NCBI GenBank assembly: GCA_029862725.1
Contig: JAOTWT010000197.1
Location: 1 to 6,256 of the forward strand
DNA length: 6,256 bases
Direction of reading: 5' to 3'
Source: Acidobacteriota bacterium
GTDB lineage: Bacteria > Acidobacteriota > Blastocatellia > Pyrinomonadales > Pyrinomonadaceae
The position numbers and the translations under genes are program-made. This document shows positions 1-3,921 of the stretch, piece after piece. Numbering within the stretch: position 1 is the stretch's first letter; every line of letters begins with the position of its first letter. A model generated the notes under the pieces. That model made no database searches. It was not told where the DNA came from and saw only the letters and a list, made by a program, of their open reading frames with translations.

Positions 1-23
1 AGCACAAAAGCATCCGTACGTTG

Positions 24-64
24 AAAAATGAGGAAGACCCGCGATTGCGCAGATCCGCCTCATC
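24..64 (-). terminator. Rho-independent terminator after the large phasin gene
   Basis: Read on the minus strand, a long two-part hairpin lies 24 bases beyond the phasin stop codon. The outer arms are at 58-64 and 27-33 (GATGAGG against CCTCATT). The inner arms are at 48-55 and 36-43 (GATCTGCG against CGCGGGTC, with two G-U pairs), separated from the outer arms by a two-by-two internal loop and closed by a four-base loop. A run of five T (bases 24-28 as A on the plus strand) follows directly. This is the standard layout of an intrinsic terminator and marks the end of the phasin transcription unit. Confidence 0.75.
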
Positions 65-87
65 ATTGAGCCCGTTCAATTCCGATT

Positions 88-801
88 TTAGTCCTTTCCC
101 TTTCCCAATACGGGTAGTTGGGTCGCCATTTCAAGCCAACGCTTTTGAATGTCGACATAGCTCGACATGGTTTGCTGGGCAAAATCAGCCAGTGCCGCTG
201 CCGGGGACGAATCGTCAAGATTAAAGCCTTCTTTGAGCGCTTCCATCATCCGTGTGTTTTGTTCAGCTGCGAAATCGAGCCATGCGGCCCTCATTTTCAC
301 GAGAGTTTCGATTCCCTGACCGCCCGCAGCCTGAATTCCGCCGATCATATCGGGGTTTGCAAAATCGGCACTGTCTTTAACGGTGGCCATCATCTGTTCA
401 CCCTGCTTAATCGCGATTTCCGACCACTGTTTTTGGGCTTCGACAAAGCTGTTTGCGGCTTGTTTCGCCCACTCGCCCATCGCTTTTGTCGGGGCGTTAT
501 CAGCCATTCCCGAAATACCCGAAACGGTTTTGAAAACCATTTCATATTGATTTGTCGTCATCTCGAGCCACATCTTTTGTGCCTCAACCAATTGATCCAC
601 TACCGCGCGCGCCCAATCGCCGGAAACGTCAACGGAAGTTGCCGCAGCGGTCTTCGAAGTTCGCGGCGGACGCTTTCTAGAAGTCTTAGTGGTTGACGAT
701 TTGGCGGCAGTCCGCTTCTTAGGCGGCGATTTCCTGGCCGTTTGTGCCTTGCCCGTAGTTGTCTTCTTTCGAGTCGTCCTTGCTTTCTTTGGTGTTGCCA
801 T
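88..801 (-). CDS. Phasin-like PHA granule protein with histone-like N-terminal tail and four 48-residue repeats
   Basis: A 237-residue protein that probably coats polyhydroxyalkanoate granules in the cytoplasm. Residues 1-56 are a low-complexity tail rich in Lys, Arg, Thr, Ala and Pro, resembling the histone-H1-like tails of PhaF/PhaM-type proteins that link granules to the nucleoid. Residues 60-237 are predicted amphipathic helix built from four gap-free units of exactly 48 residues starting near 60, 108, 156 and 204. Each has a V-x-x-x-x-x-W core, with tryptophans at 78, 126, 174 and 222, usually followed two residues later by an acidic residue. The start is supported by GAGGG (806-810) four bases upstream of the ATG. 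It lies 63 bp downstream of the smaller phasin on the same strand, with a hairpin terminator in between, so it may be expressed by read-through. The phasin call comes from motif style and from the phaR and phasin neighbours. It could instead be a more general granule-associated protein. Catalytic residues are not expected and none are seen. Confidence 0.8.
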   Translation of the reverse strand: MATPKKARTTRKKTTTGKAQTARKSPPKKRTAAKSSTTKTSRKRPPRTSKTAAATSVDVSGDWARAVVDQLVEAQKMWLEMTTNQYEMVFKTVSGISGMADNAPTKAMGEWAKQAANSFVEAQKQWSEIAIKQGEQMMATVKDSADFANPDMIGGIQAAGGQGIETLVKMRAAWLDFAAEQNTRMMEALKEGFNLDDSSPAAALADFAQQTMSSYVDIQKRWLEMATQLPVLGKGKD

Positions 802-819
802 TTTTCCCTCTTAAAATTG

Positions 820-846
820 AAAACCCGCCGCTGGTGCCGCGGCAGG
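820..846 (-). terminator. Hairpin terminator/attenuator between the two phasin genes
   Basis: On the minus strand an eight-base-pair stem (839-846 pairing with 824-831, one G-U pair) encloses a seven-base loop. It is followed by TTTT at 823-820 and then a further T-rich stretch. It begins 19 bases after the stop codon of the small phasin and lies before the start of the large one. A terminator here would make the promoter-proximal phasin more abundant than the distal one. The T-tract is short, so partial read-through is plausible. Confidence 0.6.
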
Positions 847-864
847 TATGAAAAGCGGAATCAG

Positions 865-1236
865 TTACCTAGAGCTCTTTGCTTGCGGAATGAATCCACT
901 AAAAGTTTTACTGATGTTGTCGAACATTCCCTTACCGAAGTCCACTGCTTCTTTTTGGAAAGGAAATTCCATCTTCGTGGTCTGTTCTATAAACGTCTCA
1001 CCGGTCGACTCAAAAAGCTTGATCCAGTCGCGTCGGATCTCCGAAGTCGCGTCCCAGTATCCTTTGGCGACCTTGAGCGCGTCGACATTCGCATCGTACC
1101 CGACTTTGTATAGCCCTTCGATCATGTTCTCAGTCATTTCTGCGGTTTGAACAGCACCTGTCAAAGTCACCTTTGCCGTGTTTTCCGTGAGCTCAACTGC
1201 TTTGTTCATGTTATTACCAATATTTTTCTTAACCAT
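865..1236 (-). CDS. Small phasin family protein
   Basis: A 123-residue, mostly helical protein without a signal peptide or membrane segment, matching the size and character of small phasins that coat PHA granules and control their size and number. Residues 11-60 form an amphipathic helix rich in Ala, Thr, Glu and Val. A Y-W-D-A-T-S-E-I-R-R-D-W stretch at 60-71 resembles the aromatic/charged helix of phasin_2-like proteins. A second aromatic-rich segment follows at about 82-115. The start is well supported: GGAAGG (1245-1250) lies eight bases upstream of the ATG, and a near-consensus promoter lies further upstream at 1309-1337. It is divergent from phaR and is the first gene of the minus-strand unit, which is the classical arrangement of a phasin repressed by PhaR. 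It could be named phaP by analogy, but the individual paralogue cannot be fixed from sequence alone. Confidence 0.82.
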   Translation of the reverse strand: MVKKNIGNNMNKAVELTENTAKVTLTGAVQTAEMTENMIEGLYKVGYDANVDALKVAKGYWDATSEIRRDWIKLFESTGETFIEQTTKMEFPFQKEAVDFGKGMFDNISKTFSGFIPQAKSSR

Positions 1237-1308
1237 TTTAAATACCTTCCAATAAAATATGTGTTTCAGGCTTCATTCCCGAACTGTTTTACTCGCCTGA
1301 CCAATCGA

Positions 1309-1337
1309 ATAGTAGGAGATTGGATTCGCAATGTCAA
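1309..1337 (-). promoter_or_regulatory. Sigma-70 type promoter of the phasin operon
   Basis: Read on the minus strand, the -35 box TTGACA (1332-1337) is a perfect consensus match. It is followed by a 17-bp spacer and a -10 box TACTAT (1309-1314). Transcription would start near 1302, giving a leader of about 65 bases before the small phasin. This is the strongest promoter-like sequence in the window. It carries TTCGCA half-sites in and just upstream of the core promoter, consistent with repression. Confidence 0.8.
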
Positions 1338-1358
1338 GCGGTTTTTTCGCATTTGCGA
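1325..1358. promoter_or_regulatory. Candidate PhaR operator: palindrome plus 21-bp-spaced repeat
   Basis: TCGCATTTGCGA at 1347-1358 is a perfect inverted repeat (five-base arms, two-base centre) lying ten bases beyond the -35 box of the phasin promoter. The hexamer TTCGCA occurs at 1346-1351 and again at 1325-1330 inside the promoter spacer, exactly 21 bp apart, about two helical turns. PhaR-type repressors in other bacteria are known to bind TGC-rich, partly palindromic sites next to phasin and phaR genes. Assigning these repeats to PhaR is inference. Confidence 0.5.
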
Positions 1359-1420
1359 GATAAATCTTATAACTCAAGTAATCTCAACTGTTTACCTTTG
1401 TAATTATTTTTTGTATTTAT

Positions 1421-1443
1421 CGGCTTAGTGCCGAATTTACGGC
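1421..1443. repeat. Alternating CGGC/GCCG inverted repeats upstream of phaR
   Basis: Three short arms alternate: CGGC (1421-1424), GCCG (1430-1433) and CGGC (1440-1443). They form two overlapping inverted repeats with spacers of five and six bases, in an otherwise AT-rich stretch of the 310-bp phasin/phaR intergenic region. They could be a second regulator site or autoregulatory operator for phaR. The arms are short and chance occurrence is possible. Confidence 0.25.
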
Positions 1444-1492
1444 TTGATAGTTGTTACTCATTGGCGAACTATTTGTAACATTATTCGTTTCA

Positions 1493-1498
1493 TATAGT
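1493..1498 (+). promoter_or_regulatory. Possible -10 box for phaR
   Basis: TATAGT matches the -10 consensus at five of six positions and lies 48 bases upstream of the chosen phaR ATG. No convincing -35 box is found at the correct distance (the best is the weak TATTTG at 1470-1475). The promoter is therefore either weak, activator-dependent or located elsewhere in the AT-rich 1390-1500 region. Confidence 0.3.
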
Positions 1499-1546
1499 TA
1501 TACGACTTTTACCTCAACGTCATTCGCTTGTGCTATCATAGTGCTC

Positions 1547-2029
1547 ATGAGTGCGAAGAAAGCTTCAAAAGATGTTTTGGTAATCAAGCGGTACGGGAAC
1601 CGGCGTCTCTATAACACCGAGACCAAGGGCTATGTCAACTACGAGGATCTCGCCAGGATCGTGCGTCAGGGCAGGGACATCAAGGTCGTCGATTCGAAGT
1701 CCAAAGAGGATGTGACAAAGTCCGTCCTGATCCAGATGATCCTGGAAGAGGAAAAGAACGACCAGTCTGTGTTGCCAACCGATTTTTTATTCCAGGTGCT
1801 GCGTTCGCGCAACGACTCGATGCAGGATTTCTTCCGCAATCATCTATCGGCGAGCTTCGAGGCCTATATGAAAACCAAGGAGCAGTTCGATAACCAGTTC
1901 CGCAGCGTGCTGGAAATGGCGTTTTCCGCACCAAAGACGATTGAGAAACTCATCCCCGGCGCTGAGGTAGTGCGGGAAGTGATCCTTGGCAAGGATGACG
2001 AAAAAGAAGAAAATAAAGACGACGAATAG
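1547..2029 (+). CDS. phaR: Polyhydroxyalkanoate synthesis repressor PhaR
   Basis: A 160-residue cytoplasmic transcriptional regulator that represses phasin genes (and usually itself) and is released by binding nascent PHA granules. The N-terminal PHB/PHA accumulation DNA-binding domain (about residues 12-70) carries the hallmark K-R-Y-G-N-R-R-L-Y-N-T at 14-24, followed by Y-V-N-Y-E-D-L-A and the V-L-I-Q-M-I-L-E-E-E segment. A second helical PHB-accumulation domain spans about 78-130, and the tail is highly acidic (about 147-160). The frame stays open upstream to a TTG at 1451. I chose the ATG at 1547 because it gives the length and N-terminus usual for the family; the extra 32 residues would be hydrophobic and unlike PhaR. 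No good Shine-Dalgarno precedes this ATG, and a GTG at 1541 is an alternative. It is divergent from the phasin operon with candidate operators in the shared intergenic region. Confidence 0.93.
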   Translation: MSAKKASKDVLVIKRYGNRRLYNTETKGYVNYEDLARIVRQGRDIKVVDSKSKEDVTKSVLIQMILEEEKNDQSVLPTDFLFQVLRSRNDSMQDFFRNHLSASFEAYMKTKEQFDNQFRSVLEMAFSAPKTIEKLIPGAEVVREVILGKDDEKEENKDDE

Positions 2030-2194
2030 TTAAGAACCGACCGTTTGATCAAATCGCGGGCCTGCACGCTCTTGTAATTCCGCCAAGCCCTTCATCTCCT
2101 CCAACGTAATGCGATTGTTGACGAGTTTGGCCCACAAACAGTTTAAAACATTGTATTTTAGGGAGAATTCCGCTATAAATCTCGGTATCGTCAA
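2030..2194 (-). CDS. Possible small ORF or gene remnant convergent with phaR
   Basis: A 54-codon minus-strand frame from a TTG at 2194 to a TAA at 2030-2032, with the stop abutting the phaR stop codon. The product has a plausible protein-like composition, including L-W-A-K-L-V-N-N-R-I-T-L-E-E-M-K-G-L at residues 20-37. That pattern is reminiscent of short C-terminal helical modules of the type seen in SHOCT-like sequences, but it is too short to assign. No ATG or GTG is available, and AAGGA lies about 15 bases upstream of the TTG, which is further than usual. Just upstream in another frame (about 2190-2265) there is another protein-like stretch ending in a stop, so this may be a frameshifted fragment of a longer gene. 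A longer minus-strand frame (2049-2297, 82 codons, ATG start) overlaps it, but its translation looks less protein-like. No function is proposed. Confidence 0.25.
   Translation of the reverse strand: MTIPRFIAEFSLKYNVLNCLWAKLVNNRITLEEMKGLAELQERAGPRFDQTVGS
2151..2179 (+). promoter_or_regulatory. Possible promoter of the TIR/STAND operon
   Basis: TTGTAT (2151-2156), a 17-bp spacer and TATAAA (2174-2179, followed by T) form a reasonable sigma-70 promoter with a good -10 and a weak -35. It would start transcription near 2186 and leave a leader of about 235 bases before the TIR gene. An alternative a little upstream is TTGACG (2118-2123) with TTTAAA (2142-2147) at 18 bp spacing. No clearer promoter is visible between 2195 and 2421. 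Confidence 0.4.
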
Positions 2195-2421
2195 AGGAGA
2201 GAGAATTTTTCCTTATCTTGTGAGTGCTCCTTAAGGAAACCGCGCAAGTAAAGCACGTCACGTTTCGATCTTCGTGATTGCGAAGAAATGCCTTCATTTT
2301 TGAACTTCCATGTGCTATTCGGCTTTCAATCTACCACGAATCGATTCAAGAATTTTTGGGCTCCACCTTTGGAGATAAATCGCCAAGACTGCCAGCCGAC
2401 TGAACCCAAAGCGGAGGCAAG
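2195..2421. other. Junction between PHA locus and TIR/STAND operon, no confident gene
   Basis: No well-supported coding region is seen here. Two small inverted repeats overlap at 2258-2286: TCACG (2258-2262) with CGTGA (2273-2277), and TCTTCG (2269-2274) with CGAAGA (2281-2286). CTCCA/TGGAG (2361-2374) forms another short hairpin. None is followed by a T-run, so they are not terminators. They could be regulatory in the leader of the operon. No tRNA, integrase, insertion sequence or obvious att-like direct repeat is visible. Confidence 0.4.
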
Positions 2422-3921
2422 ATGCAAACTTTTGATCAAGACTTATTCATTAGTTACGCCCATATCGACAACAGAACTGGTTTACCTGACGAAGAAGAGT
2501 TGGGATGGATTGCCCTGTTTCATAAGAAACTTGAGGCATATGTGAGCCAGCATTGGGGTAATGACGTCAAAATCTGGAGAGACGGTGAATTGACTGGAAA
2601 CTCCGACTTTTCTGAGGAAATCATCAAGCAGATCGCCCAGTCCGCTGTGTTCATCTCTGTTTTAACTCCAAGATATATCAAGTCCGAGTGGTGTACGAGA
2701 GAACTCGCCGAGTTTTGCAAGATCGCCAGAGAAAGCGGAGGGATTAGCGTCGATGACAAGATCAGAATTTTCAAAGTAGTGAAGATCCCAGTCCGCACTC
2801 TGGATTCTCTTCCAGAGGAAGTTTCAAGAGCCCTCGAATATGAATTCTATAAATTAAAGAACGGAAAGCCTTATCCATTGGACAGATCCTTTGGGAAGGA
2901 TTTCGAGTTTGAATACAACCGAAAGGTGAATGAACTGGCGGTGGATATTTCGGAGTTGCTCGAGGAATTGACCTCATTAAATAGAGGTAATGGTCAAATT
3001 GAGAAAAAGAAGAAGAAACAGACCGTTTATCTGGCGGAATGCAGTTATGACCGTAAACAGGAAAGGGAAATTCTAAGGTGTGAGCTTAAGCGCTTCGGCT
3101 ATGAAGTATTACCAAAAAACACACTTCCCAACGACGTTGATGAAGAATACGTGTCCGTCATCGAGCCGCTCCTTGAAAGCAGTGATCTATCGGTTCACCT
3201 CATCGGGAAAACCGGCGGCCCAGTGCCTGATGGACCACGACAGAAGTCTTTGTCCATTCTTCAAAATGAGGTCGCGGTGAAATACTCAAAGAGAGTCGGC
3301 CTGAAACGTGTTATCTGGGTGCCGGAAGGAACCTTTTCTGCGCAGGCGCGTCAGCAGGCTTTTATTGATGCGCTTCACAACGATCCCGAGGCACAGTTTG
3401 GGGCCGACTTAATCACGGGCAATCTTGAGGAACTAAAGAGCGTTATACATTCCGAATTATTGCAACGGGAACTCTCGAAAACATCTCAATCCGAAGCTCC
3501 CGGTGTCATTACCATCAACCCTTCCAAGCTGATTTATTTGATTTGCGATCGAAAAGATCTAAAGAACACCATCCCCCTGCAAAAGTACTGTCGGAACAAA
3601 GGATTTGAAATCGAAATCCCCGCCTTTACAGGTGAAGCGGCTGCCATCCGGGAAACACACGAGAAACTTTTGGCCGACTGCGATTTCGTCATCCTCTTTT
3701 ACGGAGCGGGCGATGAAGCTTGGAAGAAAAGCGTTTCCATCGACCTTCGCAAGATTTCCCACTTTCGGGAAGGCAATCCACTACCGCCGAAATTTACTTT
3801 TGTGGCCGATCCCTCTACTGCCGATAAAGAAATCCTAATCGAAACCGAGCCAAACCTGATTAATGGATTGGGAGAATTTTCAGATTCGATTATGGAGCCA
3901 TTCTTGAGGGAAACGAAATGA
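2422..3921 (+). CDS. TIR domain protein with two additional TIR-like/Rossmann modules
   Basis: A 499-residue soluble protein with no signal peptide or membrane segment. The N-terminal TIR domain (about 5-150) begins with the box-1 motif D-L-F-I-S-Y-A. It contains W-R-D-G (52-55) at the BB-loop region, the strand S-A-V-F-I-S-V-L (74-81), and S-E-W-C-T-R-E-L (88-95). E94 in the W-C-x-x-E motif is the expected catalytic glutamate of NAD+-consuming TIR domains. A Lys-rich linker (195-199) leads to a second alpha/beta module (about 200-350; strand at 201-206, S-V-H-L-I-G-K at 257-263, L-Q-N-E at 280-283), resembling DUF4062/TIR-like regions. A third module (about 368-445) has strand L-I-Y-L-I-C-D and D-F-V-I-L-F-Y-G-A-G-D-E-A-W (421-434), with Asp instead of Glu near the equivalent position (D441). 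The start is supported by GGAGG at 2413-2417. Its stop overlaps the next gene's ATG by four bases, indicating translational coupling. It is probably the effector (NADase or signal-producing TIR) or an adaptor for the STAND NTPase. Function is inferred, not shown. Confidence 0.88.
   Translation: MQTFDQDLFISYAHIDNRTGLPDEEELGWIALFHKKLEAYVSQHWGNDVKIWRDGELTGNSDFSEEIIKQIAQSAVFISVLTPRYIKSEWCTRELAEFCKIARESGGISVDDKIRIFKVVKIPVRTLDSLPEEVSRALEYEFYKLKNGKPYPLDRSFGKDFEFEYNRKVNELAVDISELLEELTSLNRGNGQIEKKKKKQTVYLAECSYDRKQEREILRCELKRFGYEVLPKNTLPNDVDEEYVSVIEPLLESSDLSVHLIGKTGGPVPDGPRQKSLSILQNEVAVKYSKRVGLKRVIWVPEGTFSAQARQQAFIDALHNDPEAQFGADLITGNLEELKSVIHSELLQRELSKTSQSEAPGVITINPSKLIYLICDRKDLKNTIPLQKYCRNKGFEIEIPAFTGEAAAIRETHEKLLADCDFVILFYGAGDEAWKKSVSIDLRKISHFREGNPLPPKFTFVADPSTADKEILIETEPNLINGLGEFSDSIMEPFLRETK
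3906..3910 (+). promoter_or_regulatory. Ribosome binding site of the STAND gene inside the TIR gene
   Basis: GAGGG ends seven bases before the ATG at 3918 and lies within the last codons of the TIR gene. With the ATGA stop/start overlap it fixes the start of the NTPase gene and suggests coupled, near-stoichiometric translation of the two proteins. Confidence 0.7.

Noticed and set aside
118..696. 192-codon open frame on the plus strand opposite the large phasin
   Set aside because: It is antisense to a well-supported phasin with repeats and a ribosome binding site. Its translation is Cys/His/Arg-rich and shows no family resemblance, and it has no Shine-Dalgarno.
742..1150. Plus-strand open frames opposite the small phasin
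   Set aside because: They overlap the phasin and the inter-phasin terminator on the opposite strand, and their composition is not protein-like.
1451..1546. N-terminal extension of phaR from a TTG at 1451
   Set aside because: The extra 32 residues are hydrophobic and unlike PhaR proteins, and the region carries the likely promoter. The ATG at 1547 gives the family's usual N-terminus.
2044..2053. Perfect palindrome TTTGATCAAA just after phaR
   Set aside because: It is a short palindrome with no GC-rich stem and no following T-run, so it is not a terminator. A palindrome of this length is expected by chance now and then.
2049..2297. 82-codon minus-strand frame with an ATG start
   Set aside because: Its translation is Cys-rich and irregular. 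The overlapping 2030-2194 frame looks more protein-like, and neither has a clear ribosome binding site.
2288..2545. 85-codon plus-strand frame upstream of and overlapping the TIR gene
   Set aside because: It runs out of frame into the TIR domain, lacks a Shine-Dalgarno and has no recognisable features.
3000..3018. A-rich run encoding the Lys linker of the TIR protein, as a possible programmed frameshift site
   Set aside because: The reading frame continues intact through two more modules on the far side, and neither shifted frame gives a meaningful extension.
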